Numbered from the stretch's first letter, positions 1-8,235 are shown. The stretch: DNA of 64,000 bases from Endozoicomonas sp. 4G (GCF_023822025.1 NZ_CP082909.1:5934001-5998000); one strand, 5' to 3'. Notes: generated from the sequence alone by a model not told the origin. Program-made: numbers and translations.

Positions 1-234
1 TCGTTGCTCAGGGAACAAGCGGGGACGCCAAGGCTTGGTTCTCGCATATAGTAGTGAACTAAATCATTTCCTTTCTGTCTTTATGTTAGGGCGATAGTAC
101 AAGGTACGGATAATGTACCCCTTCTCTTGAGATTGCCTGTAGAACTGTCATGAAGCATTAAATTCAACAGGCAAATGAGCTAACCAGAAGGACGGTATTA
201 ACAGCAGCTGCAACTCAATAAAGGACGATTAATT

Positions 235-2751
235 ATGGATAATGTAAGTACTTTTGCTACCGGCTATCGCTATCAGCCCACTGTAATAGCTGCTGAAAAT
301 AGCTCCCCCACCTCAAGAAGTGTAAAGCCCTCGCCAGTAAAAAATGGTGGTGAGATGAGCGTCACTGACAATCCGAAAGAAATGACGGATTCAAGCGGGC
401 AGACGCAGAGCCTGATGAAAAGGAAAATTGAAAATTCTAAAACTGCTGCAGACGGTGCTGTTATATCTGCACAAGGTTCAAAACAAAATCGTCCCTGCTC
501 CGATAACCCTGACTTACGATCTGATTATAATATTGCGGCAAATCTTTTAGCATCTTTACGTCCGATAACGCCCTCTTACGAACGCTTCCCGGTAGGTGAC
601 AGTAATGAGCCCATGGCAGAACAATTCGCCGAAAAAACGATTTGTTCGCTCCAGCACGTTAACACATTATACGAAGAGCGGAGCTCAGTTATGACAAGAT
701 TTCGTGAAATACCTAATACACTGGGCATAACTTACACATATTCGAGCAGTGGTATACCCAGTGCAACCTTTACGTACGATTCTTCTCGTGTGCCAGAATT
801 GTTGGAAGAAAGAAAACGCCTGGGTGTTTATTATGCTGAGGATTATAAGGCCTACGAACTTCCCGAGCTGTCAAAAGCCAGCGGCTTGGGATTGCTCTCA
901 CTGCCAAAATATTTTGATCATACTTTCAGATACAGCTTTGTAGCAAAGGATAACGGGCGTACACCCAGTGAATGTCTGAATGCTTTTTTTCATGGTCCTA
1001 CCATTGCAGACTGTGCGACAACTATTCTGGCCTGTCAGTATCGAGCCATTGAATCGATCATTGGCACCGACGAATTCAACCGAATCTTTGGTGCACCGGT
1101 CTCAAAGTTCAGAATTTCCCGCACGATCATGTCGCATACCAGCAAAAAAAACGCTTCTAACTTCGAGAATATTCCTGGAAATTTAACACCGATCGACTTC
1201 AGCAACCCTATCTATAATCTGTTTCACGATCTTAACCGCATTGACGAAACCAGCCCTGATTCAACTGTCAGGGAACTGTCAGAACTGGATATCAAAAAGG
1301 GTGATCTCATCTACATTCAGGGCGTAGCGATCTATACGGAGAAACATAAAAGCGGTACTGCTATAGGTTTTAATCTGATATGCACCGGGCAAAACAGCAG
1401 TGGACAGAATCTCTATCTGGGGTTTGGTCCGGATAAATTTGATGAACCGAAAACCTACGACCAAGTGAAAAAAATACTGATTGATGGTTACAACAAACCA
1501 CAGAGTCCTGAAACAATCCATGCAATTGAAAGTGGAGAAAAGCATTACGCAGAGCTGAAAGACAGTATTCTGCCCTATGACTTCCCTATTGCTGGTATCA
1601 CTCGTGGGCTTCGCTTCAGTAATGAGCGATGGGAAGATTTTTTGTCGCAGTGCGATCAAGTCTGGCATTGTCAGCCACTGTTGCTCATCACACGGACTAT
1701 GGAAGCAAAGCCGGTGCATCAGGTTTCACCGTTCACCATTGAAAATCTTGATTCTGATTTTGATCAATTCAAAGCCGACTCAAAACAGCAGAAACTGATG
1801 AAAGATACGGCCCTGAAGTTCGCACACGCTGTGATAAATAATCAGTGTGAAGCCTCGCATAAAAAGCCCATGGGACTATTCCTGAGCGGATCAGCGGGAA
1901 TAGGAAAAACACATCTATGCACAGCGGTTGCCAAAAAAGCAGCCGAATATGGTGTTGACACCCTTTATATAGACGATGTTACAGCAGGTACTCTGTACCA
2001 GGACTCAGGGGGTGATGAAACGCTGTGGGCTGAAAAGATCGACGAAAAGCTTGTCGGAAAGGACTTGGTGGTCATCGATGATGCCAACGGCTTACTTAGC
2101 AAAAAACTTCTGGCAAAAACAATGGGACATGTGTTGACTCAAAACAAAGCCGTCATGGTCAGTTCAAATGTTCATATTCCTGCCAAAGATGCAACCCCTG
2201 ACGTTATTGATCCCTTAACCAGGAAAGCTCATAACTTTCTTTACCTGAGCGATTTGCGGGGAGACAGTTACCGTTCCCAGTGGTGGCACAGCCCTGAAGT
2301 TCAGGCGGCTGATGCAATATCGCAACTGGGTCAGTATCAAGGCCCCAGGGCGGCAGCAGTCATCACTGAGAAAGCTATATCGATAGACGAAATGGCCAGA
2401 ATACTCAGTATTCCGGCAGAACAGATCCGCCAGGTGGGTCCCCCTCTCTTGCCCGGACTCCCACAAAAAACAAGCCCTGATTACGATCTCAGCGATTTAT
2501 CCAAAACACAGCATCAGGCTGTTTTTATGGAGTGTGATGCTGCTGGTGGCTTAATTGAAAATGAGCAGTTCATAAATATTGTTCAGAAAGTACACGATGA
2601 AGGCTTAAAGCTGGTGGTTAAAACTGAAGACCGCTCATTATTGTTAAAAAATGTACTGAATTATTTAGAGGAAGATTTCAGTATTAAAAACTACAGGATC
2701 CGTATTGCTGACCGACTCAAGCATATGCTCCAGGACTTTTCAGGCTCCTAG
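235..2751 (+). CDS. Transglutaminase-like (Bacillus Tgl type) region fused to DnaC/IstB-like AAA+ ATPase
   Basis: 838 residues; the ATG follows an AAGGA ribosome site. Residues 1-120 are Ser/Asn-rich, low complexity, with no signal peptide. Around residues 245-400 the pattern GPTIADCATTILACQYRAIE, then IGTDEFN, GDLIYIQG (356-363) and LYLGFG (393-398) recalls the order of motifs in Bacillus Tgl, the spore-coat transglutaminase with a catalytic Cys preceded by an acidic residue. Here D259-C260 would be that pair; the second Glu known in Tgl aligns with a Phe, so activity is uncertain. Residues ~530-720 form a P-loop ATPase with Walker A GSAGIGKT (552-559) and Walker B DLVVIDDANG (from 610), most like DnaC/IstB loaders. 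The C-terminal ~100 residues are unassigned. It stands alone; the next gene is convergent. ATPase confident; transglutaminase assignment is from memory of Tgl and inferred. Confidence 0.72.
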   Translation: MDNVSTFATGYRYQPTVIAAENSSPTSRSVKPSPVKNGGEMSVTDNPKEMTDSSGQTQSLMKRKIENSKTAADGAVISAQGSKQNRPCSDNPDLRSDYNIAANLLASLRPITPSYERFPVGDSNEPMAEQFAEKTICSLQHVNTLYEERSSVMTRFREIPNTLGITYTYSSSGIPSATFTYDSSRVPELLEERKRLGVYYAEDYKAYELPELSKASGLGLLSLPKYFDHTFRYSFVAKDNGRTPSECLNAFFHGPTIADCATTILACQYRAIESIIGTDEFNRIFGAPVSKFRISRTIMSHTSKKNASNFENIPGNLTPIDFSNPIYNLFHDLNRIDETSPDSTVRELSELDIKKGDLIYIQGVAIYTEKHKSGTAIGFNLICTGQNSSGQNLYLGFGPDKFDEPKTYDQVKKILIDGYNKPQSPETIHAIESGEKHYAELKDSILPYDFPIAGITRGLRFSNERWEDFLSQCDQVWHCQPLLLITRTMEAKPVHQVSPFTIENLDSDFDQFKADSKQQKLMKDTALKFAHAVINNQCEASHKKPMGLFLSGSAGIGKTHLCTAVAKKAAEYGVDTLYIDDVTAGTLYQDSGGDETLWAEKIDEKLVGKDLVVIDDANGLLSKKLLAKTMGHVLTQNKAVMVSSNVHIPAKDATPDVIDPLTRKAHNFLYLSDLRGDSYRSQWWHSPEVQAADAISQLGQYQGPRAAAVITEKAISIDEMARILSIPAEQIRQVGPPLLPGLPQKTSPDYDLSDLSKTQHQAVFMECDAAGGLIENEQFINIVQKVHDEGLKLVVKTEDRSLLLKNVLNYLEEDFSIKNYRIRIADRLKHMLQDFSGS

Positions 2752-2843
2752 CAGAATTGCTTTTACATCGAAAGCTAAGGCGTCAAGGCCTCATAGACCA
2801 GAGTCAGAAGCAGAGAGCCAGCAAGCAGCCGCCGACTCTCCAG

Positions 2844-2861
2844 AAGGTCGAAAGGCCTTTT
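2844..2861 (+). terminator. Short stem-loop terminator after the ATPase gene
   Basis: AAGGTC pairs with GGCCTT (one G-T wobble) around a GAAA tetraloop and runs into a short T tract. It lies between convergent genes and serves the + strand; read on the - strand it has no T tail. Confidence 0.5.
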
Positions 2862-2863
2862 AA

Positions 2864-3880
2864 TTACAGATCAAAACGGACTTCGTCCAATAATTTTTGA
2901 GCGGTCGCATAGTTCTCTGCCAGCTTGTAGACAGGCAGATCGTCGGATTTGAACTCACCCCAGGAAGCAACCATTGCCGAAACCGGAACATCAGGGTTTA
3001 CAGGGTATTCCATGTTGACTTCAGCGAAGGTCGCCTGAGCTTTCTCACTGGCTAGAAATTCCATTAACTTAACGGCATTGTCTTTGTTGGGAGCGTATTT
3101 GGTCAGAACCATGCCACTGACGTTGACGTGAGCGCCATTGCCTTTTTGGTCAGGGAAGTTGATGTAAACGGACTCAGCCCATGGACGCTGTTCTTCATTG
3201 GTCATCATCTTGCCGAAGTAGTAGCTGTTGCCGATAGAGAGGTCGCAAACGCCTTCCCTGATAGCTTTTACCTGGGCACGGTCGTTACCCTGAGGACGAC
3301 GGGCCAGGTTTTCCTTGAAACCTTCCAGCCATTCTTTGGTCGCTTCCTCACCGTTGTGAGCGACGTAAGCAGCAACGAGACCTACGTTATAGGCATTTTT
3401 ACCGCTGCGTGTGCAGATCTTGCCTTTGTACTTTGGATCGGCCAGGTCGTCGTAAGTAATGCCTTCCGGCTGCTCTGAACGTTTGGTGCTGTAGATATTT
3501 CTGACACGCTTGGTCAGGGCAAACCATTCACCCTCAGGGTCTCTGTACTGAGCAGGGATGTTGTTATTGATTGATTGGCTGTTAACGGGTTGGCTGAGGT
3601 CTTTTTCTACGAGATTCATCAGTCGGCTGATGTCTGTCGTCAATACCAGGTCAGCGGGGCTCAGTTTGCCTTCACGTTCGAGACGCTCACTCAGACCTTT
3701 TTTGGCAAATACCATATTGACTTCAATGCCGGTGTCTTTGGTGAACTCTGCAAACAGAGGTTCAACCAGAAAAGGCTGACGATAGGAGTAAACATTAACC
3801 ACTTCTGCGGCCAGGGAGATGACAGATGCAGCCATAAGGCCTGTTGCTAAAAGTGCTGAAGAGACTTTGTTTTTCAACAT
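2864..3880 (-). CDS. Periplasmic Fe(3+) ABC transporter substrate-binding protein (FbpA/FutA type)
   Basis: 338 residues. The signal peptide has a Lys-rich start and a hydrophobic core ending near SLAAE, so the mature protein begins about residue 25 and acts in the periplasm. The opening VNVYSYRQPFLVEPLFAEFT, the segment VFAKKGLSERLEREG and the tyrosine pair in GNSYYFGKM are typical of bacterial transferrin-like iron-binding proteins, which hold ferric iron through tyrosines. Length matches the family (about 340). The permease and ATPase partners are not adjacent, so it is either an orphan or its operon was broken by the insertion sequences immediately upstream. A Fur-like site upstream fits iron regulation. 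Confidence 0.88.
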   Translation of the reverse strand: MLKNKVSSALLATGLMAASVISLAAEVVNVYSYRQPFLVEPLFAEFTKDTGIEVNMVFAKKGLSERLEREGKLSPADLVLTTDISRLMNLVEKDLSQPVNSQSINNNIPAQYRDPEGEWFALTKRVRNIYSTKRSEQPEGITYDDLADPKYKGKICTRSGKNAYNVGLVAAYVAHNGEEATKEWLEGFKENLARRPQGNDRAQVKAIREGVCDLSIGNSYYFGKMMTNEEQRPWAESVYINFPDQKGNGAHVNVSGMVLTKYAPNKDNAVKLMEFLASEKAQATFAEVNMEYPVNPDVPVSAMVASWGEFKSDDLPVYKLAENYATAQKLLDEVRFDL

Positions 3881-3916
3881 GGGTAAGAACCGTATTTTTA
3901 TAATATAAATCTAAAT

Positions 3917-3935
3917 AGGAAGTATTATCATTCGC
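3917..3935 (-). promoter_or_regulatory. Possible Fur box upstream of the iron-binding protein gene
   Basis: Read on the - strand, GCGAATGATAATACTTCCT matches 12 of 19 positions of the Fur consensus GATAATGATAATCATTATC, with an unbroken nine-base core. A TATTAT -10-like element lies between it and the start codon. The regulated gene is an iron-uptake gene, which supports the call; the right half of the site is poor. Confidence 0.45.
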
Positions 3936-3983
3936 TTATTCTACAGAAACCCATCTTTATCACCAGTTTTTTAAGTACATAAG

Positions 3984-4003
3984 TAGTACCTGTCCGAAAA
4001 CCC
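3984..4003 (+). repeat. Left terminal inverted repeat of the ISNCY-type element
   Basis: TAGTACCTGTCCGAAAACCC, matched inverted at 5523-5542 with two substitutions. It sits 74 bases before the transposase start. Confidence 0.75.
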
Positions 4004-4077
4004 TCAACCACGTGAAAACATAGGCTTATAGCCCAATATAGGGAACGAAGATTTTCCACAACGAGCCTTTTCCACTT

Positions 4078-4563
4078 ATGCGCCAAACCATCAACCCACA
4101 AATGCAGCTTGGCGAGGTTGACATCTCTGCCATTACATTCAACCTCAGGTCAAGGGACGATATTCCTCGATTGCTCCTGGCATTGCAGCATATCTGGACA
4201 AATATCGAGTTGAGGAACCAGGTTTTTCACGTGCTTGAGGATATGATAACTGCCGATCAAGGTAACGGGCGCCCCGGAATGGATCTCTGGAGGGTGTTGG
4301 TTTTTGGCACCTTGCGGCTGGTCATTAACTGCGACTACGACCGGCTTCTTGAGCTGGCCAACGAGCATGGAACTCTCCGAAAAATGCTGGGTCATGGGCC
4401 TTATTGCGAGCACCAGTACAAACTGCAAACCCTTCAAGACAACATTGCTTTGTTCACACCGGAAATCCTTGATCAAGTCAATCAGGTCGTCGTCAATGCC
4501 GGTCACCAGCTGGTAAAAAAAAAGAAGAGCGGCTATGCGCCCGCGCTGACTCGTTCGTCGTAA
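4078..4563 (+). CDS. ISNCY-type transposase, N-terminal part (frame A)
   Basis: 161 residues starting MRQTINPQMQLGEVDISAI, a start I recall from ISNCY-family transposases. The segment GMDLWRVLVFGTLRL and following LLELANEHGTLRKMLGHG match the family's conserved N-terminal region. The frame runs through nine adenines (4515-4523) and stops after about a dozen unrelated residues, while the family sequence continues in the -1 frame (residues EERLCARADSFVVKTNVHF and on). With the frameshift the product is about 421 residues, the expected full length. Either programmed slippage makes the active enzyme or this copy is a frameshift mutant. Confidence 0.75.
   Translation: MRQTINPQMQLGEVDISAITFNLRSRDDIPRLLLALQHIWTNIELRNQVFHVLEDMITADQGNGRPGMDLWRVLVFGTLRLVINCDYDRLLELANEHGTLRKMLGHGPYCEHQYKLQTLQDNIALFTPEILDQVNQVVVNAGHQLVKKKKSGYAPALTRSS
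4518..4524 (+). promoter_or_regulatory. Candidate -1 ribosomal frameshift site, A AAA AAG
   Basis: In the frame of the upstream coding region the codons read AAA AAA AAG, which is the dnaX-type slippery heptamer A-AAA-AAG in the correct phase. A -1 slip here enters exactly the frame holding the rest of the transposase. A GC-rich stretch that could fold weakly follows within 10 bases. Slippery A tracts of this type control transposase output in IS1 and IS3 families; use here is inferred. Confidence 0.5.
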
Positions 4564-4619
4564 AAACCAATGTTCACTTTCCGACGGATATCAACCTGCT
4601 CAGGGATGTCACGCGCAAG

Positions 4620-5342
4620 ATGATAGAGTGGGCAACCATTCTGTCTTCGGAGCAGCATGAAAGCCTGTGGCGGCAGAGCCGCTACTTGCAGGAGCGGCAT
4701 AAGAAGAAATTTAACAAAGCCCGCAACCTGAAACGATCCACCTCGGCCAACGAGGCGCTTCGGGATGCCCGGCAGAATGATATTGAAGCGGCCCATGCCG
4801 ACTATGTTGCCTACAGTCAGAAGCTTATTAGCAAGGCAGAAGTCACCTTAAAGCTCCTGAGAGCACGTACGCCGGGAGATGTGCGGCTAAAAGAACTGGA
4901 ACGTTGGATAAAAGATTCAGACTACCAGTGCCAGCTGGAAAAACAGACGGACGACCAAGTGACTGTATCTATTGCGGAAGGTGCCAAACAGCGATTTCCC
5001 CAGGTATCACAAGTCAGTTATGACCGAGGTTTCTGGTCAAAAGAAAACCTTGAAAAACTGGAAAAATTTCTCGACCGGGCCGTGTTGCCGAAAAAAGGCA
5101 GGTGGTCAGAACAGGATAGACTTCGTGAGCGACACCCGGAGTTTATCAGGGCAAAAAGGAAGCACTCCGCTGTAGAATCTGACATTAATGCCCTCGAACA
5201 GCATGGGCTGGACCGATGCCCGGATACTGGCATTGATGGCTTCCGTCGTTATGTGTCGCTGGCAGTTCTGGGAACCAATCTGCATCGATTGGGTACCTTG
5301 CTGCAAAAGCAGGCAGTCCAGACAAGTAAAAAAGCCGCCTGA
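4620..5342 (+). CDS. ISNCY-type transposase, C-terminal catalytic part (frame B)
   Basis: 240 residues from the first ATG, but the frame is open and family-like from the slip site at 4524, so this ATG is internal and not a true start. It carries the catalytic region: SYDRGFWS provides a candidate catalytic Asp, and the distal AVESDINALEQHGLDRC followed by GIDGFRRYVSLAVLGTNLHR supplies the Glu and the conserved C-terminal helix. Translated alone it would lack the N-terminal DNA-binding part. It belongs with 4078-4563 as one transposase. Confidence 0.75.
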   Translation: MIEWATILSSEQHESLWRQSRYLQERHKKKFNKARNLKRSTSANEALRDARQNDIEAAHADYVAYSQKLISKAEVTLKLLRARTPGDVRLKELERWIKDSDYQCQLEKQTDDQVTVSIAEGAKQRFPQVSQVSYDRGFWSKENLEKLEKFLDRAVLPKKGRWSEQDRLRERHPEFIRAKRKHSAVESDINALEQHGLDRCPDTGIDGFRRYVSLAVLGTNLHRLGTLLQKQAVQTSKKAA

Positions 5343-5514
5343 AAAGAGAAACGGGCTTGTTGGCAACCAGGTTCACCTTTGGGTGAGGATGCCCTGTGCC
5401 CAAAAATCGGGAAGTTGTTCATAAAATGAACAGAAATTAACCAAAAAGTAGCACCCTCAAATGAGTAGGCTAAATTTTAATCAAAAAATTTTGGCTGCTG
5501 CCTGCTGCATCGGA

Positions 5515-6291
5515 TTATTTGTGGGTTTTCGGGCAGGCACTAGATAAGAACACAACGCCCTTCTGCGTGTTCAGGATTTTTTGCTTTTGACTGACCAAGC
5601 TGTCCACTTGCTTCATTAGTGGAAACAGCTTTGTTTTTGCAACGTTATCACCCGCTATCAACGCCTCTTTTTCGCTGTAGCAAGTGGCAAAGGTGCGACA
5701 ACTATCCTGACATAGGGCGGGGTCAACTCCAACACATCTAACCTTCCCTTGGATTTCGGGATTTAGCTCAATATGTTGTTGAACCTGAACGAACCAGCGA
5801 CCTTTGTCGTAGGTTATGACACAAGACTTGCCAATCGCTTCTGCTGGCACATCTTCTGTCAGGTGAATCTTGCCAAGAGCGTCTATGCAGGGATTTAATC
5901 CCTTTGGGAAACGGTCAATAGAGAATGAGTGCCTGCTACCTTTGCGGCTTTTGAAATGGATTTCTGCAAAGCCCTCTTTAGCTCCCTTGAGCTTCTTGTT
6001 GTGCTCGCAGACCGCTTTGAATTTGGTCGCTGCCTCCAGTGTTCCATTATCAGAAACAATCGAGTTATAAGCCCTGCCACTTTCTTCGTGCTCTTGCTTC
6101 ACTTGAGCTTTAATGGCAGGTCGCATGTTGATGGATTTTCCGCTGGCATCTTTATAGTCATCGTTACGGAAACGCTCAACAGCAAGGTTGTACGACCTGC
6201 GATAGAGCATCAGGGCATCGTGATAGGCTTGCTCATTCTCTGGGTAAAACCTGATCTTTTTTGACGCTATTATCTTTGCGTCTTTTAGCAT
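5515..6291 (-). pseudogene. tnpB: IS607/IS605-type TnpB, C-terminally truncated
   Basis: About 258 residues. N-terminal KKIRFYPENEQ, SYNLAVERFRND, FHFKS-like EIHFKSRKG and VCVGVD-like RCVGVDPAL identify TnpB, the RNA-guided nuclease ancestor of Cas12. The first RuvC aspartate (in VGVDPAL) is present, but the frame runs into the end of the ISNCY element and stops, so the second RuvC motif, zinc ribbon and third RuvC motif are missing; it cannot be an active nuclease. The start at 6291 is chosen because it lies four bases after the tnpA stop (6296-6298), the usual IS607 spacing; an upstream in-frame ATG exists at 6378. The guide RNA normally encoded at the tnpB 3' end is also lost. Confidence 0.82.
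5523..5542 (-). repeat. Right terminal inverted repeat of the ISNCY-type element
   Basis: Reverse complement reads TAGTGCCTGCCCGAAAACCC, matching 3984-4003 except two positions. The last codons and stop of the truncated tnpB lie within it. Confidence 0.75.
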
Positions 6292-6295
6292 GTCG

Positions 6296-6396
6296 CTATC
6301 CGTGGCTATTGCAGAATGAGGTAATGAAACCGATAAGCTCATGGGTGTCGATTGACTCACTGGCGTTATCCGGGTCATCCAAAACGGGTGTGCTGC
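6296..6396 (-). pseudogene. tnpA: IS607 TnpA, C-terminal fragment
   Basis: Reading from the ISKra4 boundary gives GSTPVLDDPDNASES and then a segment with ELIGFITSFCNSHG before a TAG stop. The D-x-x-x-x-x-ELI-x-F-I-T-x-F pattern is the C-terminal helix of IS607 serine recombinases. It continues the frame of the 7775-8203 fragment across the ISKra4 insertion, so the two were one gene. Confidence 0.7.
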
Positions 6397-6407
6397 CTAA
6401 TCAATGT
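6397..6407 (+). repeat. ISKra4-type element, inverted repeat at the tnpB side
   Basis: CTAATCAATGT, perfect inverted match to 7764-7774. GCAGGTAG follows in both ends after a short unequal spacer. Confidence 0.75.
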
Positions 6408-7702
6408 ACAGCAGGTAGATTATGGACTATGGGGAATCCATACCTGTCTACTTTTGACCAGAACTCGTCCCAATGTCCTGTTGAACAGACCAAGGCTCTC
6501 AGGGTCAATAACATAGATGCACCCTGATCTTTCCACCGCATTCCAGATCGACACATCCGTTGCTTAACCAGTGTTTTGCAGGCGGCTTCAGTAACACCTG
6601 AGCCTATAGGGAGGTTTCTTTCCCTTGCGTCTGGATAAATCATCTGATGCCAGTGATTCTTGAAGTAGGTTCTGGCACTGACGAGTTTTTCTAAGGAAGC
6701 CATCCGATTATTACCAGGTGAGGCCTGTTCCAGCTCACGTGATAAAGCTTTTGCTGCTCCCTCTTCATGCTTCAGGTCATGAAGCTTTTGCTTCAGCCAA
6801 GCTTGCCGGTCACCTGTCGCCTGCTTGCCCGGATAAAGTGCTTCGGCTGCATCAGCAACGTATTCAGATACATGGTAGAAGTCTAATACCTGCACCGATG
6901 TCAGTGGCTCCAGAAATGTCCAGTTGTCTGCCGCTCCGTCTGCAACACCCACATAGGTCGCATCAGGGTAGCGCGTTTTTATCTTCTGAATTTCCGATGA
7001 AAAACGCTTAATAAATGTTTGCTTGCCGTACTCCGGTGCTGCTGCGCAATAAAGGGTATAGAGTCGTTCACCCTCGTTGTCGTACAAGGTAATAGTGCCG
7101 CACATGGCGATCCGGTAACCCTCGTAGTACAGGAGATTTGCCCCATCCAGCCCAATAGCTATCGTTTTTACCGGTGCAGGCAGTTGTGGGATGTCGTATG
7201 TCCATCTTTCTTCTTTGGCTTGCGCGATGCTGGCTACCACATCCGACAGGTCTCTCAAGGTGGAGCGACTGCTGGCACGGCCATGGTTTTGCCGTAAGTC
7301 TTCATGAACCTGCGGTGCTGCCATCTGAGCATACTTCCAGCTCACCATACGAGCAAAAGCGGGTGTAGAATTAACGACGATCCGGGCATTTTGATCAAGG
7401 GGGCAGAAGACCTCACCGCCACAGCTGCTCTGGTAGACATGGCGAGCAACTTTAACTGCCCCCCAGGGTGTCTCGTAGACCTTGGGTTCTTTTTTGCGTT
7501 TGGTGGTCATCTTGACGCCACCTACCTTGATAGGCGAGCCGTCGGTATCCATGTATTCCAGCTGGTGTGCTGAAGCAAGTGAACCTGCCTCATTCAGGCT
7601 GGATTGCAGGTGTTCTTCGAACTCCAGCATCGACTTACCGTGTTGGATGGTGATGACAATCTGGGTTTCTTGAGTGTTTGATGAGAGAGTGCTGGCAGAC
7701 AT
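6401..7702 (-). CDS. ISKra4-family transposase
   Basis: 433 residues, intact. A catalytic DDE triad can be proposed: the first Asp in AIGLDGANLLYYEGYR, the second in VGVADGAADNW, and the Glu in LPIGSGVTEAACKTLV, a spacing and wording typical of the ISKra4 family; VLDFYHVSEYVADAA is the conserved helix between them. The N-terminal 100 residues contain the KKEPKVYETPWGAVKVARH segment and a Cys-containing stretch likely used for DNA binding. Its stop lies inside the terminal inverted repeat, so the element is compact. It appears competent to move, unlike the elements around it. Confidence 0.88.
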   Translation of the reverse strand: MSASTLSSNTQETQIVITIQHGKSMLEFEEHLQSSLNEAGSLASAHQLEYMDTDGSPIKVGGVKMTTKRKKEPKVYETPWGAVKVARHVYQSSCGGEVFCPLDQNARIVVNSTPAFARMVSWKYAQMAAPQVHEDLRQNHGRASSRSTLRDLSDVVASIAQAKEERWTYDIPQLPAPVKTIAIGLDGANLLYYEGYRIAMCGTITLYDNEGERLYTLYCAAAPEYGKQTFIKRFSSEIQKIKTRYPDATYVGVADGAADNWTFLEPLTSVQVLDFYHVSEYVADAAEALYPGKQATGDRQAWLKQKLHDLKHEEGAAKALSRELEQASPGNNRMASLEKLVSARTYFKNHWHQMIYPDARERNLPIGSGVTEAACKTLVKQRMCRSGMRWKDQGASMLLTLRALVCSTGHWDEFWSKVDRYGFPIVHNLPAVH

Positions 7703-7763
7703 GACTACGGACTTCTAAAAATACAGACTCTGATAAAGGTAGTCGCTACCTGCAAATTTTGAC

Positions 7764-7774
7764 ACATTGATTAG
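7764..7774 (-). repeat. ISKra4-type element, inverted repeat at the tnpA side
   Basis: ACATTGATTAG, the exact reverse complement of 6397-6407. The truncated tnpA frame reads eight non-native residues into it before stopping. Confidence 0.75.
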
Positions 7775-8203
7775 AAGTCACACGCTCCAAAACTTCGATG
7801 TGTCCTCCCGATAATTCAACGAGCCACTTGATAAATTCAAACCCTGATCGGGCAAGGCAATCTTTTGTGGCAACCACAATATGGGTTGGATTTCTGTACA
7901 CCGCTGATTCCAGAATGGTTTGCAGTCCTTTTCTCTTAAAGTTGAAAGCACTGGCAATGCCGCTGATAAATTCTGCATCAGGGTGCTCTTTGAGTAAGAT
8001 ACGCTTTTGCATGTCAATGCTGGATTTTTGCTTTCCAGAACTGACTCTTGCATAGCATATCTTCCTTTGCTGGTTAATGAATATGCGAAAGTGACCACCA
8101 CTGGTTTGCTTCACTTTTCGTAGTGACCACTTTCGATCTTGCGCCTTATAGTTTGGCTGGTTACGCCTTCAATCTTGGCTAGCTTTGTAGTTGAAACCCA
8201 CAA
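7775..8203 (-). pseudogene. tnpA: IS607-type serine recombinase TnpA, frameshifted and interrupted
   Basis: Two frames encode one protein. From a TTG at 8203, residues STTKLAKIEGVTSQTIRRKI form the MerR-like helix-turn-helix of IS607 TnpA and stop at once after GHYEK. One base shifted, the frame continues KQTSGGHFRIF and then the serine recombinase domain with ICYARVSSGKQK, whose Ser pair holds the nucleophile, and THIVVATKDCLARSGFEF. The break is at a run of four adenines (8115-8118 on the + strand as T4); one more A would restore the frame. Downstream the gene is cut by the ISKra4 element. It is therefore dead twice over. Confidence 0.78.
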
Positions 8204-8235
8204 GATAAATTCACCTTTTGACGATTTATCTTGTG
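8199..8235. repeat. Perfect 12-base inverted repeat over the tnpA start
   Basis: CACAAGATAAAT (8199-8210) and ATTTATCTTGTG (8224-8235) are exact inverted copies around a 13-base spacer. The left arm covers the proposed TTG start of tnpA and the ribosome-binding region lies in the loop. It could be a recombinase binding site or an mRNA hairpin that sequesters the start. Confidence 0.6.

Larger units (their letters stand above)
3984..5542 (+). mobile_element. ISNCY-type insertion sequence (~1.56 kb)
   Basis: Boundaries come from a terminal inverted repeat: TAGTACCTGTCCGAAAACCC at 3984-4003 matches the reverse complement of 5523-5542 (TAGTGCCTGCCCGAAAACCC) at 18 of 20 positions. The element holds one transposase split over two frames. 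Its right end lies inside the tnpB gene of an IS607-type element; the expected continuation of tnpB is absent on the left side, so a deletion accompanied or followed insertion. ATAAG occurs just outside both ends (offset by one base on the right), a possible but imperfect target duplication. Confidence 0.78.
6397..7774 (-). mobile_element. ISKra4-type insertion sequence (~1.38 kb)
   Basis: Bounded by an 11-base perfect inverted repeat (CTAATCAATGT at 6397-6407; ACATTGATTAG at 7764-7774) and containing a single transposase gene. On both sides the flanking sequence is IS607 tnpA, with the reading frame resuming after the element. No clear target duplication is visible. Confidence 0.82.

Noticed and set aside
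7778-8101. Alternative frame inside IS607 tnpA
   Set aside because: Residues are unrelated to any recombinase; the correct frame carries ARVSSGKQK.
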